The translations under genes and the position numbers were made by a program. The notes beneath the pieces were generated by a model. That model did not search any database and was not told where the DNA came from. It saw only the letters and a program-made list of their open reading frames with translations. This document shows, one piece after another, positions 33,994 to 42,747 of a DNA stretch of 64,000 nt. The DNA comes from Marinomonas transparens (GTDB lineage: Bacteria > Pseudomonadota > Gammaproteobacteria > Pseudomonadales > Marinomonadaceae), in the NCBI RefSeq assembly GCF_016463975.1, contig NZ_JAEMNX010000018.1:1-64000 (forward strand), given 5' to 3'. Each line of letters opens with the position of its first letter. Position 1 is the stretch's first letter.

Positions 33994-35181
33994 ATGAAAC
34001 TGACTTTACCTATCATTTTGGTTTTAGGATTGCTTGCAGGACTAACACCGCTAGCCATTGATGCCTATCTACCAAGCCTCCCTTCTATAGCAAAAAGCTT
34101 AAATACAAACATTAGCCTAATACAAATGACGATCAGTCTTTATTTGCTAATGTATGCTTTTCTACAAATATTCTTCGGCCCTGTCTCTGACGCTATTGGC
34201 CGTCGTAAAGTCATTGTCGGTGGACTCAGCATTTTTGCTGTAGGTAGCCTTATTTGCTCTGTAGCTCAACACTTCGAAATATTACTCATAGGTCGAGCCG
34301 TCCAAGCTATCGGCGGTGCCGCTGTTTCAGTTTGTATTCCAGCGCTAGTCAAAGACAGGTTATCAGCCAATCAATTTGCTAAAGCCATGTCGATGATCAT
34401 GCTAGTAATGGCACTCGCCCCATTAGCCGCCCCTATTTTAGGTGGGGCTATCTTAACGATTCTTGATTGGCGCTATATTTTCGTTTTTATCGGCGGAATG
34501 ACCATACTCGCAATAGTGCTATTTTTGCGTACCATCCCTGAAACACTCGCAGTAGAAAAACGCACCACGCTGTCTTTTTCAAATGCCATCCACAACTACA
34601 TCACCTTATTGAAAACCCCCTCTGTAATGGGCTATATCCTTTCATCTGCCTTTAACTTCGCAGGTATGATGTGCTTTGTAACCGGCTCTTCTTTTGTCTA
34701 TATAGAGTTATACGATGTTCCTCCTGCCTACTTTGGTTTTTTTGTCGGAATCAATGTCCTGTGTATGATGCTAACAGCCACCATAAATAGCCGATTCGTT
34801 GAAAAGTTGGGGACAGAAACTCTATCCAAGTACACCAGTTATGCGACCTTATTCGCCGCAAGCCTAATGATAATACTGACCTTTTTTGAGCACCCACCAT
34901 TAGCTTTCATCATACTTGCAGGAATGCTATTCATTGGTCCGATGGGGATTTTAAGCAGCGCATTTATGGCCGGTGCGTTGAAAAATGCAGGAAATAATAA
35001 CGGTAGTGTAACGGCACTGGCCGGCACCTCACGTTTTTCCTTTGGCGCATTGAGTGGCACTGTTGTGAGTCTTCTTCATAATGGTTCCTTTACCCCCATG
35101 CTAGGTACTATGGCAGCCTGTGGCATTCTGTCATTTGTTTTCTTTAAAGTGACCAGCCACTATTCAACACCAAAAACTTAA
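33994..35181 (+). CDS. Bcr/CflA family drug-resistance MFS transporter
   Basis: A 395-residue inner-membrane protein with 12 hydrophobic segments. LTPLAIDAYLPSLPSIA at the first helix and the loop motif FGPVSDAIGRRKVIVGG are hallmarks of the Bcr/CflA branch of MFS multidrug exporters. The helix-4 motif GRAVQAIGGAAVSVC is typical too. Exports drugs such as bicyclomycin or chloramphenicol in studied relatives; the substrate here is open. It is transcribed divergently from the ABC exporter, and no regulator gene lies in the 259-bp gap. Confidence 0.92.
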   Translation: MKLTLPIILVLGLLAGLTPLAIDAYLPSLPSIAKSLNTNISLIQMTISLYLLMYAFLQIFFGPVSDAIGRRKVIVGGLSIFAVGSLICSVAQHFEILLIGRAVQAIGGAAVSVCIPALVKDRLSANQFAKAMSMIMLVMALAPLAAPILGGAILTILDWRYIFVFIGGMTILAIVLFLRTIPETLAVEKRTTLSFSNAIHNYITLLKTPSVMGYILSSAFNFAGMMCFVTGSSFVYIELYDVPPAYFGFFVGINVLCMMLTATINSRFVEKLGTETLSKYTSYATLFAASLMIILTFFEHPPLAFIILAGMLFIGPMGILSSAFMAGALKNAGNNNGSVTALAGTSRFSFGALSGTVVSLLHNGSFTPMLGTMAACGILSFVFFKVTSHYSTPKT

Positions 35182-35253
35182 CTTCCCATTTCGCTTTTTA
35201 TAGTAAAATGCCGTTCTTTCCTTTTCGAAACATACGCCAAACATGGAGCCCCA

Positions 35254-35604
35254 ATGTCAAATACTCAAACCCTAGTTGAGAAAATCAAAGCCACACCGGA
35301 ACAAGTGCAATTTAAAGAAGTCATTGAAGCCATTGATCAGATGTACGATTTCGTCCCAGCCTCTTTTACTAATGGTGAGCAAACTAACGGCGTTAACGAA
35401 AACAACGGTTCTTGCAAAGTTTTTGCTTTTGCTATTCTTCACCATCTATCAGAACAAGAAACGCTACACCTGTTCGGCAACTTTTATCGTATCGATGTCT
35501 TAGAAAACCCCAGCAATACTGACCACCAAAACATCCGTCAATTCATCAAAAACGGCTGGGCTGGGGTTGCGTTTAATAGTTTTCCCTTAGTTGCCAAGAC
35601 CTAA
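35254..35604 (+). CDS. HopJ type III effector family protein
   Basis: A 116-residue soluble protein of the HopJ family (PF08888-type). The pattern FKEVIEAIDQMYDFVPASFTNG and CKVFAFAILHHLSEQETLHLFGNFYR matches the family well. The name comes from a Pseudomonas syringae effector, but the family is widespread in marine bacteria without type III secretion, and no secretion genes lie here. A housekeeping role is more likely; function unknown. The half copy of repeat family B starts 8 bp after its stop codon. Confidence 0.88.
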   Translation: MSNTQTLVEKIKATPEQVQFKEVIEAIDQMYDFVPASFTNGEQTNGVNENNGSCKVFAFAILHHLSEQETLHLFGNFYRIDVLENPSNTDHQNIRQFIKNGWAGVAFNSFPLVAKT

Positions 35605-35611
35605 CCGAAAC

Positions 35612-35680
35612 GGTTGCACGACTACTGCACTTGCTAATACTGCGTTAAAAACAGGCCAAAAATGCTCATTTATAACTTAC
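35612..35680. repeat. Repeat family B, decayed half copy (reverse orientation)
   Basis: The stretch from GGTTGCACGACTACTG to AAAATGCTCATTTATAAC matches, with scattered changes, the complement of the right half of the element at 12896-13035 (which reads TTATAAATGAGCATTTTGAG ... CAGTAGTCGTGCAAAGG). The other half is missing. It is probably a relic. Confidence 0.65.
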
Positions 35681-35743
35681 AACAAGAGTTGAACTTACCT
35701 CCCACAAAGTGCGATAGTGCTGACACATTGACAAGAGGTGATT

Positions 35744-36565
35744 ATGGAATTAGTGGCATTTGATTTAGACGGCACCTTGTTAAACAGCCATCAGCGTCTT
35801 TCTGACTATACCATTGAGACGCTTGAACGCTTAAAAGCCTCTGGTATTTTCTATACAGTCGCAACGGGCCGCACCCACCTTGCTGCTATGCCCTGTATCG
35901 CAGGCCATCATTTCCCTGAATGGCAAATTTTTAAAAATGGTGTCGAATGGTGGCATCCCCAACAAAGTCAATATCGCCATAGACACCTACTCTCCCCTGA
36001 ACTCATCGCTGGCATGCTGTCCTCTTTCGAAGAGCACCAAGTAACTCCCTTTGTATTCTGCTTAGCCGATGATGGTTCCCATCAGGTTTATCACGCCCCT
36101 TTAACAGGTCACCTCAGCGATCATATTGCTAACGAGTTAGGCAACCATGACAACATGAGCCTACACCCACTACATGAGCTGTCTGAAAACGCACGCATTA
36201 CCAACATTAGCGCGATGGGGCACCCAGATTTCATTAAAAAACTCGTACTGGACAGCCAAGGCCATGTGCATTTAACCGCTTACTCAGGCGGTGGTATTTA
36301 TAACCCTGACGCCTATTGGCTAGACATCCACCACAGCAATGTTTGTAAAGGCTCAGCCTTGATGGAACTAAAAGCAGAAATGGGTGCCGAACGAGTCATC
36401 GTATTTGGCGATGGCGATAATGATCTCTCTATGTTTGAAAAATCTGACGAGAGCTTTGCAACAGAAAACGCCCCCTTGCATATCAAAGAAGCAGCAACAA
36501 ATATAATTGGTCACCATGACGAAGACGGGGTCGCAAAGTACTTAAGACAGCGCTATAACCTCTAG
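35744..36565 (+). CDS. Cof-type HAD-IIB hydrolase
   Basis: A 273-residue HAD phosphatase. Motif I is FDLDGTLLNS, motif IV is VFGDGDNDLSMFE, and the large IIB cap lies between. This is the Cof/YidA/YbhA type acting on sugar phosphates, PLP or flavin nucleotides; the substrate is open. I start at ATG 35744, with AGAGG five bases upstream, rather than the GTG six bases earlier. No operon partner; promoter region shares the gap with the decayed repeat. Confidence 0.9.
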   Translation: MELVAFDLDGTLLNSHQRLSDYTIETLERLKASGIFYTVATGRTHLAAMPCIAGHHFPEWQIFKNGVEWWHPQQSQYRHRHLLSPELIAGMLSSFEEHQVTPFVFCLADDGSHQVYHAPLTGHLSDHIANELGNHDNMSLHPLHELSENARITNISAMGHPDFIKKLVLDSQGHVHLTAYSGGGIYNPDAYWLDIHHSNVCKGSALMELKAEMGAERVIVFGDGDNDLSMFEKSDESFATENAPLHIKEAATNIIGHHDEDGVAKYLRQRYNL

Positions 36566-36725
36566 CACTATTTACCGTGAATAAACTAAAGGGTTGATTT
36601 CAATAAAAGCATCACCATTAACTCATTAGGTACATTTCATTAACTAAAAACAACATAATTCACTTTACCCAACTCGAATTATGAACCATGATTATTTTAA
36701 AGAATAATTGATTTGGAGAGACGCC

Positions 36726-36893
36726 ATGTTTGAATTTTTACTTTTCATAGCTGCCTGTGCAGTTATTGCTTTCTTGGTAGCCAATATTCAGCAGCTGGTT
36801 GCTCAACCAAAAACCAAACTCAAGCCGATTAGAATTGAGACTGAAGAAGAAGAAAAGCGTCGCTTGAATCTAAGCAAAAAACGCCCTTTCTAA
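36726..36893 (+). CDS. Small single-pass membrane protein
   Basis: A 55-residue protein: one N-terminal hydrophobic helix (EFLLFIAACAVIAFLVANI) and a charged cytoplasmic tail (ETEEEEKRRLNLSKKRPF). ATG 36726 follows GGAGAG. I do not recognise it. The topology, helix then charged tail with no enzyme motif, suits a membrane adaptor or stability factor. A perfect 13-bp inverted repeat lies 18 bp past its stop codon. Small size lowers certainty, but the ribosome binding site and composition look real. Confidence 0.7.
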   Translation: MFEFLLFIAACAVIAFLVANIQQLVAQPKTKLKPIRIETEEEEKRRLNLSKKRPF

Positions 36894-36910
36894 GTCTTAC
36901 CCTTTACTCG

Positions 36911-36944
36911 GTGTCAGATTGATGCAACAGCTATCAATCTGACA
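36911..36944. terminator. Inverted repeat between small membrane gene and tyrR-like gene
   Basis: GTGTCAGATTGAT (36911-36923) and its exact complement (36932-36944) form a 13-bp stem that includes the last codons of the minus-strand regulator. No T tract follows on either strand, so termination is likely but not certain. Confidence 0.5.
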
Positions 36945-38442
36945 CTCCAGTTGTTATTCCATATTCCTTCAATTTATTCGCAATGGCACTGTGGCTCATG
37001 CCCACCGCTTTTGCCAATCGCCTTGTGCTTGGATAATCCGGGTAAAGTTGTTTAAGTAACTCGGCCTCCCACTGTTTCACTGTTGTATCTAAAGAGTCAC
37101 CAATCAAATCTCGACTCACTATAGGGGTGTCGTCAGGCAAACGAATATCATCTGCTTGCCATTCTTTACCTTTCGAGACCATTAAGGTCTGCAAGCAGAT
37201 ATTTTGCAGCTCCTTCAAATTTCCGGGCCAAGAATACAGCTTCAACTTTAACCACGCACCTTTCGACAGACTGGGCATAGGCAACCGATGACGCTCAGAC
37301 ATTTCCAGTAAAGATTGTTGCAGCAAACCGGCAATATCTTCTTTTCTCTCCGCCAATGAAGGTACATGCAAACAAAGTCTTGCCAAAGAAAAATACAAGG
37401 ACTTATTAAAAGTAACGCCATTGGCCAGTGCTTGCTCGCTCAAAGAAGACAAACTAATGAGCCTAACCGATGAAGTAAAGCTCGTTGTATTACCCGGTTG
37501 ACCGGTTAACCAACGGGCTAAATTTATCTGCACAAGGGAGTCTAGATGCTCAATATCCTCTATGGCTAGCCAACCAGAAAACTGATCTAACTTAGCAACA
37601 TCTTCTGATGTGAGATCACTAGCATGCTTTATAAGCAATTGAGCCCCATTGTTGGCTTGACGCTTCTGCCAATATTGAAACAAGGCCAGTACCAAATCAC
37701 GCTTCCCTGTCCCCACGTCGCCCTGAATAAACAACGGCATAGTCAGTTCGGCAAAGGCCTTGGCTTGTACCAAAGTACGTGCCATGGCAGCACTTTTTAT
37801 CACTTCCGCCTGAAAGTATCTTTCGAGATGGTTCTCAGCATTTGGAGCTTGCCTTAAACTGGCAGCCTGACGATCTAAACGAGCCTCCGACTTTAAATGA
37901 ATAACGGTTCCAGCAAGATTCGTCACATTATTTTCATCAGAGACAAAGATAGGTTTCATCTCTAGCAATAAAGTCTTATTACGAATTTTAATGCGCTTGC
38001 TCATGCCTTCTTGACGACTTTCCCATGTCACCTTGGCAAAGCTCATGCCTTTGATAAATTGCTGTAGCGGCTTATGTAGAAGCTCTGTAACAGAGGAATT
38101 TAGATCTTCTGCAGCCAATTCCGTTGCCATGGTGATATGCCCTTTTAGATCAACGGAGATCACCCCATCCGGCAGCGCTTCAAGAAGAGTATAAAGCGCA
38201 TTATGCTCCCGCTCAGAAGGGGTGAACATCACAGTTTTCACACCCTCAACCCCATCTAAACGGCGAATTTCAGCCAATAAAATTTGCAATTGCGTAAAAC
38301 GGATATCGGGAAAACCACAATAAATACAACGACGCTCAGTATCCGCTTCAATCAGACGCATATCAATTTGATGAGGAATAAATAAATCCAGTACCTCTCG
38401 TACCATGCCAATTCTATCTTCGCACTGTATTTCTAACCTCAT
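36934..38442 (-). CDS. TyrR-like transcriptional regulator
   Basis: A 502-residue regulator with the TyrR layout: N-terminal ACT domain (MRLEIQCEDRIGMVREVLDLF), a PAS domain (LLEALPDGVISVDLKGHI, about 88-105), an AAA+-like domain, and a C-terminal HTH (TRRLAKAVGMSHSAIANKLKEYGI). The AAA+ domain keeps a Walker A-like loop (GDVGTGKRD) but Walker B is altered (GWLAIEDIEHL), and I see no GAFTGA sigma-54 contact motif, as in TyrR itself. TyrR binds aromatic amino acids and controls their transport and metabolism with sigma-70 promoters. No aromatic genes are adjacent, so it acts elsewhere. Confidence 0.85.
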   Translation of the reverse strand: MRLEIQCEDRIGMVREVLDLFIPHQIDMRLIEADTERRCIYCGFPDIRFTQLQILLAEIRRLDGVEGVKTVMFTPSEREHNALYTLLEALPDGVISVDLKGHITMATELAAEDLNSSVTELLHKPLQQFIKGMSFAKVTWESRQEGMSKRIKIRNKTLLLEMKPIFVSDENNVTNLAGTVIHLKSEARLDRQAASLRQAPNAENHLERYFQAEVIKSAAMARTLVQAKAFAELTMPLFIQGDVGTGKRDLVLALFQYWQKRQANNGAQLLIKHASDLTSEDVAKLDQFSGWLAIEDIEHLDSLVQINLARWLTGQPGNTTSFTSSVRLISLSSLSEQALANGVTFNKSLYFSLARLCLHVPSLAERKEDIAGLLQQSLLEMSERHRLPMPSLSKGAWLKLKLYSWPGNLKELQNICLQTLMVSKGKEWQADDIRLPDDTPIVSRDLIGDSLDTTVKQWEAELLKQLYPDYPSTRRLAKAVGMSHSAIANKLKEYGITTGVSD

Positions 38443-38451
38443 CTTGGTCCT

Positions 38452-39666
38452 CTATTTGCCTTTAGACTTATCTCTAGAGTGTAGTAATAGCAAGTTTCGT
38501 TGCGGCGCAAAAGTTTGATAGAGCGGCAGCACAGCTGCACCTAAGGCTCCCGCCGTATAACCCGTCTGCGCCGCACGTATTGCTGGGAAAGGTAACAAAC
38601 TATGAGATTGTTGCGTCTTCTTTATACTCTCAATCAAAGGCCATAAAACCCCTTCTGGTAACCGTCCGCCAATTAAAATGGCCTCAGGGTCATAGAGAGC
38701 AACCACGGATGACAAAGCAGGTTGAATTTCTAATGCCACCTCTTCGACCCATTGAGCCACTAATGGTCGATAGCTCGTATTAAGCCATTCCCCATCCACT
38801 AATGGCCATGTCACTTGCTTCATAGCCAAAAAACGACGCAATGATGAAACAGACAAAGCCTCTAGAATCCACTTACCATGCTTGCCTGTCGCTGTTGGGA
38901 TCAAACCAAAGCTGCCAGCCCGACCATGGGCACCAAAATAGCATTCCCCATCGGCGATCAAACTGCCTCCACATGCCGTACTCACAAATAAATAGAAGAG
39001 ATGATTTTTAGGTGCATCAGAAACCAATAAGAGCTCACTGATCACTGCTGCAACAGCATCGTTTTGACAATAACAAGGCAAACCAGTTTGCTCTGCCAGC
39101 CACAGTTCAAAAGCATCAGATTGCCAGTATAACAAGGCATTTTTCAGCGTTTCTAACTCTAATTTTTGCTCTTCGTCTGTGACCAATGACTCTAGCCAAG
39201 AATCCATATAATCTGGTCGTGATAAGCCAATACCTTGTACTTTACCCCAGTCCTCCGCCAAGGTCGTCTTCACTTCATCAATCAAATCTTGGGCAATTTC
39301 TTGTGCTACTCCTTCCGTGGGAAAAGACACAGCTCGCTCCAAAGACAAAACACAGACGCCACTAAAGTCTAGCAAGACCGCACTAATGTGATCCCGATCT
39401 ACATTAATACCTAATCCATATGCACCTATGGCGTTAATGCTTAATTGAATGGAAGGTTGACCACGACGCCCTTTCACCTTACCAGTAACATGAAGCAGTT
39501 GCTGCTCTAATAATGAAGAGGTAATAACAGAAATAGTTTGCGCACTTAATCCCGTTTTTTCGGCAATACTGACCCGTGAAATACCCGGGTTTTGCCTCGC
39601 CAACTGAAGAATGATTCGTTCGTTATAGACACGACTCTGTTCTGAAGTACTGCCCGACGATGTCAT
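38452..39666 (-). CDS. ROK family transcriptional regulator (NagC/Mlc type)
   Basis: A 404-residue protein: N-terminal winged helix (ISRVSIAEKTGLSAQTISVITSSLLEQQLL) followed by a ROK sugar-kinase-like domain with GRRGQPSIQLSINAIGAYGLGINVD. ATG 39666 is chosen over a TTG at 39705. The sugar-binding region has CQNDAVAAV and GAHGRAGSFG, the latter in place of the GExGH signature; the usual zinc cysteine motif is not evident. It is divergent from the mannose-isomerase gene, which it probably controls. Candidate operator between them at 39713-39729. Confidence 0.87.
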   Translation of the reverse strand: MTSSGSTSEQSRVYNERIILQLARQNPGISRVSIAEKTGLSAQTISVITSSLLEQQLLHVTGKVKGRRGQPSIQLSINAIGAYGLGINVDRDHISAVLLDFSGVCVLSLERAVSFPTEGVAQEIAQDLIDEVKTTLAEDWGKVQGIGLSRPDYMDSWLESLVTDEEQKLELETLKNALLYWQSDAFELWLAEQTGLPCYCQNDAVAAVISELLLVSDAPKNHLFYLFVSTACGGSLIADGECYFGAHGRAGSFGLIPTATGKHGKWILEALSVSSLRRFLAMKQVTWPLVDGEWLNTSYRPLVAQWVEEVALEIQPALSSVVALYDPEAILIGGRLPEGVLWPLIESIKKTQQSHSLLPFPAIRAAQTGYTAGALGAAVLPLYQTFAPQRNLLLLHSRDKSKGK

Positions 39667-39712
39667 ATGAACACTCTCACTCGAAACCAATGAATTGACT
39701 AGCAAGGTTTAA

Positions 39713-39729
39713 TAAATCTAGTTGATTTA
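39713..39729. promoter_or_regulatory. Candidate ROK operator
   Basis: TAAATC-TAGTT-GATTTA, an inverted repeat with a 5-base centre, lies 46 bp upstream of the regulator start and 79 bp upstream of the isomerase start. Autoregulation and control of the isomerase are inferred from its place in the divergent gap. Confidence 0.4.
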
Positions 39730-39808
39730 ATATCATAACCTATTAAGATGCCAGTAACCTCGTGATAAAACATCATGGAAGTCCAACTTTTAATAAAGGA
39801 TTAAAACC

Positions 39809-40993
39809 ATGTCTTCATTGCCTAGTTTTAAAACCACACATTTCTTAACTGACCATATTCAATCCACCATGGCATTCTACCACCCTAGATGCATTGACCC
39901 AGCAGGCGGTTTTTTTCAGTTTTTCAAAGACAATGGAGATATCTACGACGCTGATACTCGTCATCTCGTGAGTAGCACTCGCTTTATCTTTAATTATGCA
40001 AAAGCTTATAAAGCAGAAGGTAGAGAAGACTATTTGAGCGCCACCCGTCATGGTCTAGAGTATTTAAGAGTACGCCACTTACAAGCCAATGGCGGCTATG
40101 TCTGGCTATTAAATAAAGAACAAAACCTTGATGAAACCAACCATTGCTATGGCTTGGCTTTTGTTCTGCTCGCCTATTCCACCGCATTAGACGCTGGAAT
40201 AATAGAAGCAAAATCTTGGATCAAAGAAACCTTTGATCTAATGGAAAAGCATTTTTGGGATGAAGAATTCGGCCTCTATAAGGATGAAATTTCTAGCGAT
40301 TGGCAAACAATCTCCCCTTATCGCGGACAGAATGCCAACATGCATACCTGCGAAGCACTCATCGCAGCCTATGACGCCACCCAAGAAGAACCCTACCTTG
40401 AACGCGCTTATTTGCTTGCAGAAAACATTTGTCTGCGCCAAGCGGCTCTTGCTGGCGGCGAAATTTGGGAACATTACAACAGTGACTGGCAAGTAGACTG
40501 GGACTACAACAAAGAAGATCCTAAGAATCTTTTTCGTCCATGGGGATTTCAGCCGGGGCATCAGACTGAATGGACTAAGCTACTGCTTTTAATTCACCAA
40601 AGACGGCCTAAAGATTGGCTAGTAGCAAAGGCAAAGTTCCTGTTTGACAATGCATGGAAAAAGGCTTGGGACCATGAAAACGGTGGCCTCTGTTATGGCT
40701 ATGATCCACAAGGAGCCATCTGTGATGGCGATAAGTACTTTTGGGTACAAGCAGAATCCTTCGCTGCCGCCGCACTGCTGGCATCCGTCACGGAAGAAAA
40801 CCACTATTGGGAAAAGTATCAGCAGCTCTGGCAGTACAGTTGGTCACATATGATAGATCATAGATACGGCGCTTGGTTTCGTATTCTCCGCCAAGATAAT
40901 CAAGCCTTTGATGATTGTAAAAGCCCTGCCGGTAAAACGGATTATCATACCATGGGGGCCTGTTACGAAGTCATCGAACAGCTCGTAATATAA
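39809..40993 (+). CDS. AGE family epimerase/isomerase, likely D-mannose isomerase
   Basis: A 394-residue (alpha/alpha)6-barrel protein of the N-acylglucosamine 2-epimerase superfamily. The catalytic and binding histidines sit in NANMHTCEALIAAYDAT, PWGFQPGHQTEWTKLL and KTDYHTMGACYE, as in YihS/mannose isomerase. A D-mannose isomerase of this family has been described from Marinomonas mediterranea; this is the closest functional match I know. Expected reaction: D-mannose to D-fructose in the cytoplasm. It is divergent from a ROK regulator, matching a sugar-responsive unit. Alternative: an aldose-ketose isomerase with another epimer. Confidence 0.9.
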   Translation: MSSLPSFKTTHFLTDHIQSTMAFYHPRCIDPAGGFFQFFKDNGDIYDADTRHLVSSTRFIFNYAKAYKAEGREDYLSATRHGLEYLRVRHLQANGGYVWLLNKEQNLDETNHCYGLAFVLLAYSTALDAGIIEAKSWIKETFDLMEKHFWDEEFGLYKDEISSDWQTISPYRGQNANMHTCEALIAAYDATQEEPYLERAYLLAENICLRQAALAGGEIWEHYNSDWQVDWDYNKEDPKNLFRPWGFQPGHQTEWTKLLLLIHQRRPKDWLVAKAKFLFDNAWKKAWDHENGGLCYGYDPQGAICDGDKYFWVQAESFAAAALLASVTEENHYWEKYQQLWQYSWSHMIDHRYGAWFRILRQDNQAFDDCKSPAGKTDYHTMGACYEVIEQLVI

Positions 40994-41091
40994 CCCTAAC
41001 AATTCTACAGATAGGGGGTAAATCATTCTATTCATAGTAAAAATGAAGTATGATACAGCCCCCATGTTAGCGGATCCCGGCCTCTTTTTTT

Positions 41092-42045
41092 ATGCAACTA
41101 GATAAAATAGATCTCAACTTACTTCGCTATTTAGACTCTCTTTTACGAGAGCAGAATGTCACCCATGCAGCCAATCAATTAGGCATTACTCAACCAGCTA
41201 TGAGTAACGGGTTGAGACGCTTAAGAGATTTATTTCACGACCCGCTACTGGTTCGCACCAGCGACGGCATGATGCCAACCGCGTTATCCATACAGTTAAA
41301 GCCTCGCGTGGAAAACATTTTACAAGCGGTCGACGAAGTCTTACACCTTGGCCAAAGCTTTGAAGCAGAATCCAGTTCCCGTGTCTTTCGCATCATGGCC
41401 AGTGATTACGCAGAAGCAACTCTCATCCCACCGCTCATGAAGAAACTACAAAATGAAGCTCCGGGGGTCATTCTCGATGTCATGAACCCAAGTGATGTGA
41501 GCTTCCATGACGTAGAGAAAGGCAAGGTAGACTTAATCATTAACCGATTCGAAGCCTTGCCTCAATCCTTCCATCAAAAGTCGGTTTGGGTAGATCATTT
41601 TTCATGCTTAGTCCCTGCAAATTCAGATCTCGTTAATAATTTTAGTCTCGATACCTACCTTGCCTCCCCCCATGTTTGGGTGAGCAAGACTGGCTTTGGG
41701 GTCGGGGTTGGAATACAACCAGAAGAAGTCCAGAAACTTGGCTGGGTAGATAGCACTCTAGCGAATTTAGGCTTTAAACGTAATATTCGCTTATTTACCC
41801 GTAACTATAATGTTGCCATGCGTGCCACTGAGCAGCTTGGTCTGGTTGCGACCTTACCTTCACTAGCAACAAAGCTCATGGAAAAAAATTCTGCTGTTGT
41901 GGTTTTACCACCGCCCTTTGACATACCACCAGTCGAATTAAAAATGCTGTGGAGCCCATTATTACAACACGACCCAGGGCATATTTGGTTGCGATCAACC
42001 ATAGCAGGCTGCGCAAGAACCATTGCTGAAAACAATAATTTATAA
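41092..42045 (+). CDS. LysR family transcriptional regulator
   Basis: A 317-residue regulator. Its N-terminal winged helix begins IDLNLLRYLDSLLREQNVTHAANQLGITQPAMSNGLRRLRDLF, of the NodD/LeuO-like subgroup (the PAMSNGLRRLR form). The remaining 220 residues are the periplasmic-binding-like effector domain. No target operon is adjacent in the usual divergent place (the isomerase lies upstream on the same strand), so the target is unknown. A perfect hairpin follows the gene. Confidence 0.9.
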   Translation: MQLDKIDLNLLRYLDSLLREQNVTHAANQLGITQPAMSNGLRRLRDLFHDPLLVRTSDGMMPTALSIQLKPRVENILQAVDEVLHLGQSFEAESSSRVFRIMASDYAEATLIPPLMKKLQNEAPGVILDVMNPSDVSFHDVEKGKVDLIINRFEALPQSFHQKSVWVDHFSCLVPANSDLVNNFSLDTYLASPHVWVSKTGFGVGVGIQPEEVQKLGWVDSTLANLGFKRNIRLFTRNYNVAMRATEQLGLVATLPSLATKLMEKNSAVVVLPPPFDIPPVELKMLWSPLLQHDPGHIWLRSTIAGCARTIAENNNL

Positions 42046-42067
42046 GTGTCTCTACTCATTTCAAATA

Positions 42068-42101
42068 CTAAAAAACGAGCTCAGGCTCGTTTTTTAGTAT
42101 T
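42068..42101. terminator. Bidirectional terminator between LysR and carbonic anhydrase
   Basis: ACTAAAAAACGAGC pairs with GCTCGTTTTTTAGT across a 4-base loop (TCAG). It serves both convergent genes. Confidence 0.85.
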
Positions 42102-42114
42102 TATTCTCTCGTGA

Positions 42115-42747
42115 TTAAATGGTGTTTAATCGCTCCGACGCCTCTGCCCAATTCGACACCGTCACTTCTAAGTCTTTAATATGTCCATCGTCTATACTGT
42201 AACACCAGCCGTGAACATGTAACTCCTGCCCAACATTCCAAGCATTTTGCACGATACTGCTTTGACAAACATTAGCAACTTGTTCGATCACATTCAGCTC
42301 GCACATACGGTCAAAACGTACATGGTCATCCTCGATCGCATCAACTTCTTCTCTGTGTAAGCGATACACGTCTTTAATGTGGCATAACCAGTTATCTATC
42401 ATACCGTGCTCTTTTGTCTCCATAGCGGCTTTAATACCACCACAGCCATAGTGCCCAACCACCATGATATGTTTCACTTTTAACACATCAACCGCAAACT
42501 GAATAACCGATAAGCAATTCAGGTCTGTATGCACCACCACATTGGCGATATTACGGTGCACAAATACTTCACCAGGAAGAAGGTCTACAATCTGGTTAGC
42601 CGGAACACGACTATCAGCACAACCAATCCATAGGTATTCAGGGTTTTGCTGTTTAGATAAGGTCGTAAAGAATTCTGGGTCTTCCGCCGTCACCTTAGCG
42701 GCCCACTCTCTATTCTTATTAAAAAGTTCATCTAACTTTTTAGACAT
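42115..42747 (-). CDS. can: Beta-class carbonic anhydrase
   Basis: A 210-residue zinc enzyme that interconverts CO2 and bicarbonate. Zinc ligands Cys43, His99 and Cys102 and the Asp45/Arg47 dyad are all present in GCADSRVPA and VVGHYGCGGI. The length fits E. coli Can. Its start overlaps the rlmA stop by 8 bases, so the two are cotranscribed. The cytoplasmic form supports biosynthetic carboxylations such as fatty-acid and pyrimidine synthesis. Confidence 0.95.
   Translation of the reverse strand: MSKKLDELFNKNREWAAKVTAEDPEFFTTLSKQQNPEYLWIGCADSRVPANQIVDLLPGEVFVHRNIANVVVHTDLNCLSVIQFAVDVLKVKHIMVVGHYGCGGIKAAMETKEHGMIDNWLCHIKDVYRLHREEVDAIEDDHVRFDRMCELNVIEQVANVCQSSIVQNAWNVGQELHVHGWCYSIDDGHIKDLEVTVSNWAEASERLNTI

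Noticed and set aside
35254..35604. Type III secretion effector
   Set aside because: The HopJ family is common outside type III systems and no secretion or chaperone genes are present.
36934..38442. Sigma-54 activator
   Set aside because: The AAA+ part has an altered Walker B and no GAFTGA motif, so a TyrR-like sigma-70 regulator is more consistent.
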